In this document: one piece after another, positions 26,232 to 33,883 of the stretch
How the letters are laid out: the number at the start of each line of letters is the position of its first letter
Numbering within the stretch: position 1 is the stretch's first letter
Source of the DNA: Pseudomonas sp. FP2309
GTDB lineage: Bacteria; Pseudomonadota; Gammaproteobacteria; Pseudomonadales; Pseudomonadaceae
Assembly (NCBI RefSeq): GCF_030687575.1
Contig: NZ_CP117439.1
Span: 3,277,501 to 3,341,500 of the forward strand
DNA length: 64,000 nucleotides
Direction: 5' to 3'
The notes under the pieces: generated by a model
The model's database searches: none
Told to the model about the DNA's origin: nothing
What the model saw: the letters and a program-made list of their open reading frames with translations, nothing else
Position numbers and translations under genes: made by a program

Positions 26232-27022
26232 GCGCTGCCCTGCATGATCGGCGCCACGCTGCCGGTCAATACCACGCCGCCCCTCCCGTCCCAGTGCACC
26301 GTGAGCGTACCGCCGTCGCACTGCACCAGCACCGTGGCATCCAGCAAGCCACGGCGAATGCCATTGACCACCGCCCCACAGCAACACGACCCGGAACCCA
26401 GCGGCACACCGCCGCCGCGCTCCCAGATGCGCAGGCGGATGTGCCCACGGTCGAGCACCTGCACAAAATGCACATTGGTCCTGGCTGGAAACAGCGCGTG
26501 ATTTTCCAGTAACGGGCCTGCGGCAGGTACATCAACGGCGTCGATGTCGTCCACAAAATACGTGCAGTGAGGATTGCCCATGCTGCACGCCGCCGGGTTG
26601 CCGCTGATCGACAAGGTGCGTGTATCCATCGCCTCGGCCAGCGGCACCGCGGCCCAGTCCAGCGACGGCTCGCCCATATTTACCGAGACCTGGCGTCCGG
26701 GCTGGCGCGTGCAGGTCAGCAGGCCGCGGTCAGTGCGCAGCACGATCGAATCGCTGCCGATTTCGTGCATCAGGCGGTCGGCCACCCCACGCGTGGCACT
26801 GCCGCAGGCGGCCAGGGGCGTGCCATTGGCGTTCCAGAACTTGATGCGCGCGGCGGCGTCGTCGCAGTCGAGCACCACCGCCAGTTGGTTGAAACCGATA
26901 CCGGTGTGGCGATTGCCCAGGCGCCGGGCGATTTGCGCGGTGATCGGGTCGTCCTGGCCACGGCGGTCGACGATGATGAAGTCGTCGCCATTGGCGTGCA
27001 TCTTTACGAACGGCAAGGGCAT
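26219..27022 (-). CDS. DapF-family epimerase paralogue with altered active site
   Basis: About 267 residues, the DapF length. The N-terminus PFVKMHANGDDFIIVD and the segment NPHCTYFVDDIDAVDV match diaminopimelate epimerase. The first catalytic Cys is kept (C73 in NANGTPLAACGSATRG), although the usual CGNGAR is CGSATR. In the second motif ERGGGVPLGSGSCCCGAVV, the position of the catalytic Cys of ETxACGTGAC aligns to Ser210, with three Cys further on. No other lysine-biosynthesis gene is near. It is probably a paralogue acting on another amino acid, or a non-epimerase. I take the ATG at 27022. Confidence 0.75.
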   Translation of the reverse strand: MPLPFVKMHANGDDFIIVDRRGQDDPITAQIARRLGNRHTGIGFNQLAVVLDCDDAAARIKFWNANGTPLAACGSATRGVADRLMHEIGSDSIVLRTDRGLLTCTRQPGRQVSVNMGEPSLDWAAVPLAEAMDTRTLSISGNPAACSMGNPHCTYFVDDIDAVDVPAAGPLLENHALFPARTNVHFVQVLDRGHIRLRIWERGGGVPLGSGSCCCGAVVNGIRRGLLDATVLVQCDGGTLTVHWDGRGGVVLTGSVAPIMQGSAYVF

Positions 27023-27101
27023 GGGCTGTCCAGGGGTCGACCGGAAGGTGAGCCGAAGGATACCCTGAACCCGCCCCACTGACCTATCGAAGGACCGAAC
27101 C

Positions 27102-27206
27102 ATGCTAATTGTGTTCAGCGGACTGCCCGGCACCCACGTGGTCACCGCAAACATCACATCGGCAGGCGCCGTTGAAACCCTCCTCAGCCACTTGCGTGCA
27201 GCATGA
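27102..27206 (+). pseudogene. internally deleted P-loop kinase/ATPase gene
   Basis: A 34-residue frame beginning MLIVFSGLPGT and ending AGAVETLLSHLRAA. The start is the usual N-terminus of small P-loop kinases (MLIVFSGLPGTGKTT), yet the GK(S/T) is missing and the sequence jumps to what looks like a C-terminal end. AAGGA still lies 8 nt before the ATG. I read it as the two ends of a gene whose middle was deleted in frame. Confidence 0.6.
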
Positions 27207-27242
27207 AAGCCGCACCGCTCCCCGACGCTTGACCGCCCGAAA

Positions 27243-28844
27243 TCACAGCACGCTGCCCATCGCCTTCATCAACACCAGATCCCGCGCATAAATATCCGGC
27301 GCGTACACCAGACCACCCTGACGGTCGACTTCCACCGTCCAGTAGCCCAGCAGCACCGGCACCGGCGTGGCCAGACGGAATTCGTGGGTCACGCCGGTAG
27401 CCAGCAGTTCATCGGTGCGAGCACGCTCGGCCGGGCTGACCAGCAGATCGCGCAGCAGCAAGGGTTGTTCGACGCGTACACAGCCGGAGCTGAACGCGCG
27501 CGGGCCTTTGGTGAACAGCGGCTGGCTGGGGGTGTCGTGCAAGTACACCGAGTAGGGGTTGGGAAAGCGCATCACGATCTTGCCCAGTGGGTTGCGCGGG
27601 CCGGCTTCCTGGCGCAGCAGGATATTACCGGGGTGCGCCCAGTCGATCTGCTCGGGCGCCAGCGGGTTGCCTTCGGCGTCGAGCACTTGCAGATTTTGCT
27701 GGCGCAAATAGTCGGGGTTGAGGCGGATGGCCGGCAGTTTATCCTCGCGCATGATGGTCGGCGGGATGGTCCAGGTGGGGTTGAGGGTCAGCCGGGTGAT
27801 ACGTGACTTGAGCAACGGCGTCTGGCGTTCGGCACGGCCCACTTGCAGGCGGGTTTGCCACACGGGTATGCCGCTCTGGTACACGCTCAGTTGCGCGGCC
27901 GCGACGTTGACCAGCACGCCTTCGGGCTCCAGGTCCTGGGCGAGCCAGCGGAAACGCTCAAGGTTGATGCGCAATTGCTCGCGGCGTACGGCCGGGCTGA
28001 TATTGAGTTCGGCTACAGTCCCGGCACCGATCACGCCATCCGCTTGCAGGGAGTGGCTGAGCTGGAACGCCTTCACCGCCTCAACCAGTTCGGCACGGTA
28101 TTGCGTGTCGCTGCCCTTGGGTTCACTGGCCAGATAACCGCCGCTGTAGAGCCGGCGCGCCAGTTCCGGCACACGCGGGTCCTGCATACCGGGGCGCAAC
28201 AGCGGGCCGCTGCCGACCGGATCCCAGTGGGGCAAAGGTTGCTGGCGCACGGTGGCGTAGGCATTGCGCAGGCTGCGATAGAGATCGGCGCTGGGGCGTG
28301 CCTGGTCAAAGGCCTGTGCCATGTCTTGCAGGCCGACGGCAGCGAAGGCCAGCACCTCGGTATCAGGCTCGCGGGTCGGCGGTTGGGCATGCCACAGCGG
28401 TTCGAAGCGCGACTGCTGCAGACGACCGAAGTGCAGATCCTGAAGCGCTTGCAGGTAGCGCTGGCTGCTGCCGATATCGCTGCACAGCACGTTGGCCGTG
28501 GCATCGGTGGTGGGCGAGCTATAGTGGGTGGGGTCCAGGCCATCGTCGGCGAGCATGAGCAACTGGGATTGCAACGCCTGGCGGCGCGACTCGTCCGACC
28601 ACAGCGGTGCATCGCCTTGCTGTTGGTAAAAGGCTTGCAGGCGCGCCTGGACGGCGGCATCTATCTGCGACGCCAGGCCGGGGCAGACGCTGGGCAGTTG
28701 CGCCAGGGCCTGCTGCACCGGGGCAAGGTCCAACGGCGCGGGGGTGGTGACGGGCAACGGCTGCACAGCCAGTGCACCGGCCGTGGCGACCAATGGTGCA
28801 ACGAGCAAGCAAATGCTCAAGTAACATGCGTGTTTTTTGAACAA
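27243..28844 (-). CDS. L,D-transpeptidase, YcbB/LdtD-like
   Basis: About 533 residues from a TTG at 28844 that has GGAG 8 nt upstream; no ATG fits before the signal sequence HACYLSICLLVAPLVATAGALA. Domains: signal peptide, a scaffold-like region, a peptidoglycan-binding segment (LVEAVKAFQLSHSLQADGVIGAGT) and a YkuD catalytic domain with VYLHDTPSQ...RAFSSGCVRVE, catalytic Cys near residue 455. The YcbB family makes 3-3 peptidoglycan cross-links in the periplasm. It is divergent from a second YkuD-related gene across 40 bp, so their promoters must overlap. Confidence 0.9.
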   Translation of the reverse strand: MFKKHACYLSICLLVAPLVATAGALAVQPLPVTTPAPLDLAPVQQALAQLPSVCPGLASQIDAAVQARLQAFYQQQGDAPLWSDESRRQALQSQLLMLADDGLDPTHYSSPTTDATANVLCSDIGSSQRYLQALQDLHFGRLQQSRFEPLWHAQPPTREPDTEVLAFAAVGLQDMAQAFDQARPSADLYRSLRNAYATVRQQPLPHWDPVGSGPLLRPGMQDPRVPELARRLYSGGYLASEPKGSDTQYRAELVEAVKAFQLSHSLQADGVIGAGTVAELNISPAVRREQLRINLERFRWLAQDLEPEGVLVNVAAAQLSVYQSGIPVWQTRLQVGRAERQTPLLKSRITRLTLNPTWTIPPTIMREDKLPAIRLNPDYLRQQNLQVLDAEGNPLAPEQIDWAHPGNILLRQEAGPRNPLGKIVMRFPNPYSVYLHDTPSQPLFTKGPRAFSSGCVRVEQPLLLRDLLVSPAERARTDELLATGVTHEFRLATPVPVLLGYWTVEVDRQGGLVYAPDIYARDLVLMKAMGSVL

Positions 28845-28884
28845 TGGCTTGGCTCCAATCCACAGCGGGGGGGATGTACTGTAG

Positions 28885-29598
28885 ATGCTGACTTTTATGT
28901 GTCGCCTTGGCGTGATCACCCTAAGCCTGGCTATGTTGAGCAATTCTGCGCTCGCCGCCAATGGCAATCCTCCTTCCCTGTATAGCAGCCTGGCCCGCTC
29001 GGCTCCAGAACTCAATCCCACGGTACTCAAAAGCGCACTGAATGCGATGCAGTGTGCGGTCAGTAATGGCGAGGAACGCTCTGAGCGCCTGGCCGTGATC
29101 GACTACTCCCAGCCCTCGACCGCCCGTCGGCTATGGATCTTCGACCTGCGCAAGAAAACCCTGGTGCTGCGCGACCTGGTGGCGCACGGGGCCAAATCCG
29201 GGGAAAACTTCGCCACCCAGTTCTCCAACCTCGAAGGCAGTCACCAATCCAGCCTGGGGCTGTTCCGCACCCAGGAAAGCTACCTGGGTACCCACGGCTA
29301 CTCGCTGCGCATGGACGGCCTGGAGCCGGGCTTCAATGACCTGGCGCGCGATCGCGCCATCGTGATTCATGCGGCCGACTATGTGAGCCCGTTGTGGAGC
29401 AAGCGCGAAGGCCGTATCGGTCGCAGCCAGGGTTGCCCGGCCGTACGCCCGCAGGTGGCGCGACAGGTGGTGGACAAGCTCAAGGATGGGCAGTTCATGT
29501 TTTCCTGGTACCCCGACCAGCGCTGGTTGAAGTCTTCGACCTACCTCAATTGCAAACCCCAACAGGTGGCCAGTAGTCGTACAATCCGTGGCGGTTAG
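28885..29598 (+). CDS. murein L,D-transpeptidase catalytic domain family protein
   Basis: About 237 residues. A Sec signal ends near ALA-ANGN. The domain shows IDYSQPSTARRLWIFDLRKKTLVL, AHGAKSGENFATQFSN, IVIHAADYVSP and GRSQGCPAVRPQVARQVVD, where the Cys in SQGCPAV and the His in IVIHAADY are the active-site candidates. The family differs in layout from YkuD proper. It is paired divergently with the YcbB-like gene and followed 23 nt later by a creatininase-family gene. Confidence 0.88.
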   Translation: MLTFMCRLGVITLSLAMLSNSALAANGNPPSLYSSLARSAPELNPTVLKSALNAMQCAVSNGEERSERLAVIDYSQPSTARRLWIFDLRKKTLVLRDLVAHGAKSGENFATQFSNLEGSHQSSLGLFRTQESYLGTHGYSLRMDGLEPGFNDLARDRAIVIHAADYVSPLWSKREGRIGRSQGCPAVRPQVARQVVDKLKDGQFMFSWYPDQRWLKSSTYLNCKPQQVASSRTIRGG

Positions 29599-29621
29599 CC
29601 ACAGATAAAAGAGAGCTTCGA

Positions 29622-30368
29622 ATGCTTCTACATCAATCGACCTGGATCGAGATCGGCCAATTCCTGGCGCGCAGCCGCACGGTGGTCATCCCCATCGGCT
29701 CCAACGAGCAACACGGCCCGACCGGCCTGCTGGGCACTGACTGGATGTGCCCGGAGATCATCGCCCATGAGGCGCAAAAGAACGCCGACATTCTGATCGG
29801 CCCCACCTTCAATATCGGCATGGCCCAGCATCACCTGGGTTTTCCCGGCACCATTTCCCTGCGTCCTTCCACCTTCATCGCCGCGATTGGCGACTGGGTG
29901 CGCTCGCTGGCCGGGCATGGTTTCGACAAGATCCTGTTCCTCAATGGCCACGGCGGCAACATCGCGACCATTGAAGCGGCGTTTTCCGAGCTGTACGCCG
30001 AAGCCAGCTTCGCCCGGCGCCCTGCCGGCTTTGCGTTGAAGCTGGTGAACTGGTGGGACCTGGAAGGCGTCACTGACCTGGCGCAGCGCCAATTCCCGGT
30101 GGGCCATGGCAGCCATGCCACACCGTCGGAAATCGCCGTGACGCAATGGGCCTACCCGGACTCGATCAAGTCCGCCGACTACGCACCACAGATCGCCAAC
30201 ACCGGCCCAATCCGCGAGGCCCTGGACTTCCGCGCCCGTTTCCCGGATGGGCGCATGGGCTCGGACCCGGCTCTGGCGACCGTGGAAAAAGGCGGAGAAT
30301 TGGTGGCGTTGGCGGCGCGAGGGCTGATAAAAACAGTCAACGGCTTCAGCAACGAAACCAGACCCTGA
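29622..30368 (+). CDS. creatininase family protein
   Basis: About 248 residues. Family marks are VVIPIGSNEQHGPTGLLGTD (metal ligands Glu, His and Asp), HHLGFPGTISL, LFLNGHGGN and VGHGSHATPSEIA. These metalloenzymes cleave amide bonds in creatinine-like or mycofactocin-type substrates. AGAG lies before the ATG. No creatine pathway gene is nearby, so the substrate is unknown. Confidence 0.9.
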   Translation: MLLHQSTWIEIGQFLARSRTVVIPIGSNEQHGPTGLLGTDWMCPEIIAHEAQKNADILIGPTFNIGMAQHHLGFPGTISLRPSTFIAAIGDWVRSLAGHGFDKILFLNGHGGNIATIEAAFSELYAEASFARRPAGFALKLVNWWDLEGVTDLAQRQFPVGHGSHATPSEIAVTQWAYPDSIKSADYAPQIANTGPIREALDFRARFPDGRMGSDPALATVEKGGELVALAARGLIKTVNGFSNETRP

Positions 30369-30396
30369 GCCCTGCCCCGTTGCCCGTGGCCTGGCG

Positions 30397-30729
30397 TTAC
30401 TGGCATTCCTTGGCGGACATTTCCAGCCGCGACGGCGTGAGGGCAGACGCCAGCGGCTTGCGCTCATACAAGAACACCTTGCCGCCCTCGCCTGCCTTGT
30501 AGACTTCCAGCACGTCGTCGGCGGCAATCTTGCTGGTCAACACCACCCTGGCGTGACGCGAGTTCTGCGTCACGGTGGAGGTGATCCCGTGTTTTTCCAG
30601 CTTAGGCAAGACGCACTGCACATAGGCGTCAGGGCCCTTGCTCGATTGCAGGGTCAGCGTGGGGGTGTTGGGCGAGGAAACACAGCCGGCCAACAACAGA
30701 GCCGTCAGGGGTACGAACAAAGCGCGCAT
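30397..30729 (-). CDS. small lipoprotein of unknown function
   Basis: About 110 residues from the ATG at 30729. Signal MRALFVPLTALLLAGC gives a clear lipobox with Cys near residue 16. The mature part holds QCVLPKLEKHGITSTVTQNSRHARVVLTSKIAADDVLEVYKAG. Its family is not recognised. It follows the secreted-protein gene at 31416-30772 by 42 nt on the same strand and probably shares its transcript. Confidence 0.75.
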   Translation of the reverse strand: MRALFVPLTALLLAGCVSSPNTPTLTLQSSKGPDAYVQCVLPKLEKHGITSTVTQNSRHARVVLTSKIAADDVLEVYKAGEGGKVFLYERKPLASALTPSRLEMSAKECQ

Positions 30730-30771
30730 GAAAAAATCCTGAGTCGAAAAATAAAGGGTCAAACACACACA

Positions 30772-31416
30772 TCAACTGGCGCGCACCAGCGCCTTGAGCG
30801 ACACATCGAACTGCTTTAACGCATCGAGCTGCACATCCCGCTGCCGCTCGATCTGCGCGGCGATTTCCGGCGCTGATTTGTCACGCACCCACACCGACGG
30901 CACCTGTTTATGCACCGAACCTTCGGCCTTGGCGATGTACTGCAGGTCGGCGTCATAGAACCGCGCCACAAAACGCGCCTCGACTTCATCGTTACGCGGG
31001 GTCAACAGTTGGTTATGGGTATCGAGCATCACCACGACATCCGGGTGCGCCTGCAGCAATGCATCCAGATTGTCGTAGACCGTCACCGACGAAAAGGTGC
31101 CTTGCAGTGAGTTCATCAACCAATCGATGGCCAGTTCCGGGTCGGAGCTGTTGACGAACGCCGCACGGATCCGCCCGTCGAGCACATCCTTGGCGCCGTT
31201 CAAGGCCATGTCGTGGTAGCGTTGAAGGTAGCCGAGATTGTCGCGGGTGGAGTCGCTTAACAACACACCCACCGATTGCGCCGGCTGCAGAGAGTCTACG
31301 CCAGCGGCGATTGGTAGCAAATGGCCTTTACGCAGATCGCCCGCGATTGCTGCGTTGTTCACCACTGCGGTGCCGAGCATCAGGGCCATTAAAGCCAGTT
31401 GAATTATCGTCCTCAT
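30772..31416 (-). CDS. periplasmic protein of unknown function
   Basis: About 214 residues from the ATG at 31416, with AAGGA 9-10 nt upstream. Sec signal with cleavage near AIA-GDLR. The core AQSVGVLLSDSTRDNLGYLQ, TVYDNLDALLQAHPDVVVMLDTHNQLL and VEARFVARFYDADLQYIAKAEG resembles lipoproteins of outer-membrane assembly type in layout, but I cannot name it. It is upstream of a small lipoprotein gene on the same strand. Confidence 0.75.
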   Translation of the reverse strand: MRTIIQLALMALMLGTAVVNNAAIAGDLRKGHLLPIAAGVDSLQPAQSVGVLLSDSTRDNLGYLQRYHDMALNGAKDVLDGRIRAAFVNSSDPELAIDWLMNSLQGTFSSVTVYDNLDALLQAHPDVVVMLDTHNQLLTPRNDEVEARFVARFYDADLQYIAKAEGSVHKQVPSVWVRDKSAPEIAAQIERQRDVQLDALKQFDVSLKALVRAS

Positions 31417-31546
31417 CGCGCGTTTCCTTGAACTGCGTCTCGATGAAGTCATTTTGCCCTTTCCCTGCAAAAACAGAACTTGCGTTGCGTGATGGTGACT
31501 ATTATCTGAAGCGATAGTGTCACGACAAAACCTATAAGGACTTGCC

Positions 31547-31819
31547 ATGAAGCCCCACCAGAAAACCTTCGACCGCATCCGCGAAGCCGTCTTGCCGGAG
31601 TACCGTGAGCGCGTCGCCGATTACCTGACCGAGTACGAAAAGGTACTGCTGGATGCGGCGGCGGAGGCGGACCAGATCAACGCCAGCGCCCAGCAACTGC
31701 GCGGTTACCTGCGCGGCTTGAACACCACGCGGGTGCTGGGCATGGCCGATTGGGAAGACCTGGACCGACGCGTAACGCACATCAGTGAAAGCGCTACAGC
31801 ACAGGGCGTGGCTGATTGA
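31547..31819 (+). CDS. small conserved helical protein of unknown function
   Basis: Ninety residues, mostly helical and acidic: FDRIREAVLPEYRERVADYLTEYEKVLLDAAAEADQ, then QQLRGYLRGLN. No signal or membrane segment. TAAGGA precedes the ATG at good spacing. Its 3' end overlaps the convergent GST gene by 26 nt. The family is not recognised. Confidence 0.65.
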   Translation: MKPHQKTFDRIREAVLPEYRERVADYLTEYEKVLLDAAAEADQINASAQQLRGYLRGLNTTRVLGMADWEDLDRRVTHISESATAQGVAD

Positions 31820-32426
31820 CCCACGCCTGCACCGACGGCCGCAGCCACTGACGCCGGGCGTACGCCACCAGATCGGCGGGCACGTTGTCGCCGTTCAGGA
31901 TCAAGCGATTAAGCATGAGCGCCAGGTCCACATCGGCAATCGACCACTCACCGAACAGGTGGGCCGGGTCACCTGCCAACAGCGTCTGCGCGCCACTGAT
32001 CAAGCGCCGGGCGGCCGCCTCGGCCACCGGCGACAACGGCGGCATCTGCTGCCCGCAGAACACCACCAACGTGGAGCGTTCCTGGCGAATCGGCAGTAAA
32101 TCGCTGCGCAGCCACGCCTGCACCTGCCGCGCCCTCGCCCGCTGCCTGGGATCGGCCGGGTACACCGCGATTTCGGGATAAGCCTCGTCCAGGTACTCGG
32201 TGATCGCCGAAGACTCCGACAGCGCAAAATCGCCCTCCACCAGGGTCGGTACACGTTGGGTCACCGACAACCGGGCGAAATCCGCCGTCTGGTGTTGCGC
32301 GGCCTCAAGGTCCAGGGTGACCAGATCGAAGGCCAGGCCTTTTTCGCGCAGTGTGACGAACACCGACATGGCATACGGGCTGGTAAAGATCGAATCGACG
32401 TAAAGGCGCAACGGACTCTGGCTCAT
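31794..32426 (-). CDS. yfcF: glutathione S-transferase, YfcF-like
   Basis: About 210 residues from the ATG at 32426, which has AAAGGAG 7 nt upstream. The thioredoxin-like N-terminal domain has LYVDSIFTSPYAMSVFVTLREKG, VPTLVEGDFALSESSAITEYLDE (glutathione-binding SES motif) and an all-helical C-terminal domain ending FGEWSIADVDLALMLNRL. The match in length and N-terminus is to YfcF, a GST with peroxidase activity in E. coli. Confidence 0.88.
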   Translation of the reverse strand: MSQSPLRLYVDSIFTSPYAMSVFVTLREKGLAFDLVTLDLEAAQHQTADFARLSVTQRVPTLVEGDFALSESSAITEYLDEAYPEIAVYPADPRQRARARQVQAWLRSDLLPIRQERSTLVVFCGQQMPPLSPVAEAAARRLISGAQTLLAGDPAHLFGEWSIADVDLALMLNRLILNGDNVPADLVAYARRQWLRPSVQAWVNQPRPVL

Positions 32427-32648
32427 GGGCAATCTCCTTTTATGAGCCCTCACGCTACGAGATGCGCGCGAATAAAGACAATGCAGGGTTTTTATGGGGG
32501 CATTCCTGGCGGGAATACCGACACCCGTTATCCGGCAAACCCGCCGCTGTCCAGAAAGCCCATTTAACAGCAGCCAACGCGCGGCAACGCGCCGCATAAT
32601 GTTATAGGATAACGCCAACTTTCCGCCCTGCCCTGCGATGCCCCCCCC

Positions 32649-33803
32649 ATGACCGATGCTGCTCCCCCGCGCCAACGCTTGCTCTCCATCGACGCCCTGC
32701 GCGGTTTGGTGATCCTGTTCATGCTGTTGGACCATGTGCGCGAAACCTTCCTGCTGCACCGCCAGGTCAGCGACCCCATGAGCATCGACGCCACCGAGCC
32801 TGCGCTGTTTTTAAGCCGCAGCCTCGCGCATTTGTGCGCGCCGGTATTCGTGCTACTGACCGGGCTGTCAGCGTTCTTATACGGCCAGAAGTATCGGGGC
32901 CGGGCCGACGTGTCGGCGTTCCTGTTCAAGCGCGGGCTATTCCTGGTGGTCCTGGAGTTCACCCTGGTCAACTTCGCCTGGACCTTTCAACTGCCACCCA
33001 GCGTGATCTACATGCAGGTGATATGGGCCATCGGCGTGAGCATGATCGCCCTCGCCGCCCTGGTGTGGTTACCGCGCCCGCTCTTGATTGCACTGGCGCT
33101 GGTGATCATCGGCGGGCACAACTCGTTGGATGGGCTGCACTTCACGCCCGGTTCGTCGTTGCAAACGTTGTGGTCGATCCTGCATGAACGCAGTTGGATT
33201 CAAGTGACCGATACCCTGCGCCTGCGCGTGACCTATCCCGTGCTGCCGTGGATCGGGGTGATTGCCCTGGGTTACGCCGTCGGCCCCTGGTTTGCGAACG
33301 GTATGCCGCCGGCGTTGCGCCAGCGTTATCTGCTACTGGGCGGTGTGAGCGCGTTGGCGGGATTCGTGCTGTTGCGGGCGGCTAACGGGTATGGCGAGAA
33401 ACCCTGGCAAGCCCATGAGAGCAGCGTGCAGACGCTGATGAGCTTTTTCAATGTCACCAAGTACCCGCCCTCGTTGCTGTTCCTGGCATTGACCCTGGGC
33501 ATTGGGATGCTCCTGCTGTTAGCGTTTGAACGCGCCGGTCACAAGCGTTGGATCAGCGTACTGGCGGTGTTCGGTGCGGCGCCGATGTTCTTTTATCTGC
33601 TGCACCTGTTTGTGCTGAGACTGTTGTATGTGGCCTGTGTCGCGTTGTTTGGGCTAGACCATGGCAACTACTTTGGCTTCGATACCATCGCCGCGGTCTG
33701 GTGGGCAGCGCTGTTACTGCCACTGGCGCTTTACCCGCCCGTGCGCTGGTTTGCCGGACTCAAGGCGCGACGGCGCGACCTGGCCTGGCTCAAATACCTC
33801 TGA
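32649..33803 (+). CDS. DUF1624-type membrane protein (heparan-alpha-glucosaminide acetyltransferase-like)
   Basis: About 384 residues with some ten membrane helices. The N-terminus RLLSIDALRGLVILFMLLDHVRE carries the family signature (SIDALRG..I..M..DH). A further conserved region is LCAPVFVLLTGLSAFLYGQKY. Relatives move acetyl groups across membranes onto sugars. It is transcribed alone. A 24-bp inverted repeat follows at 33836. Confidence 0.85.
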   Translation: MTDAAPPRQRLLSIDALRGLVILFMLLDHVRETFLLHRQVSDPMSIDATEPALFLSRSLAHLCAPVFVLLTGLSAFLYGQKYRGRADVSAFLFKRGLFLVVLEFTLVNFAWTFQLPPSVIYMQVIWAIGVSMIALAALVWLPRPLLIALALVIIGGHNSLDGLHFTPGSSLQTLWSILHERSWIQVTDTLRLRVTYPVLPWIGVIALGYAVGPWFANGMPPALRQRYLLLGGVSALAGFVLLRAANGYGEKPWQAHESSVQTLMSFFNVTKYPPSLLFLALTLGIGMLLLLAFERAGHKRWISVLAVFGAAPMFFYLLHLFVLRLLYVACVALFGLDHGNYFGFDTIAAVWWAALLLPLALYPPVRWFAGLKARRRDLAWLKYL

Positions 33804-33835
33804 GCTGACCCAAACCTCTGACCTGACGCAAAGCC

Positions 33836-33859
33836 AATGTGGGAGCAGGCTCCCACATT
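33836..33859. terminator. REP-like hairpin / bidirectional terminator
   Basis: Perfect inverted repeat with arm AATGTGGGAGC and 2-nt loop, followed by TTTTT on the plus strand, between two convergent genes. The GTGGGAG/CTCCCAC core is the typical short REP core of this Pseudomonas group. Confidence 0.75.
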
Positions 33860-33883
33860 TTTCCAGCGTGCTTGCCCGAAAAG

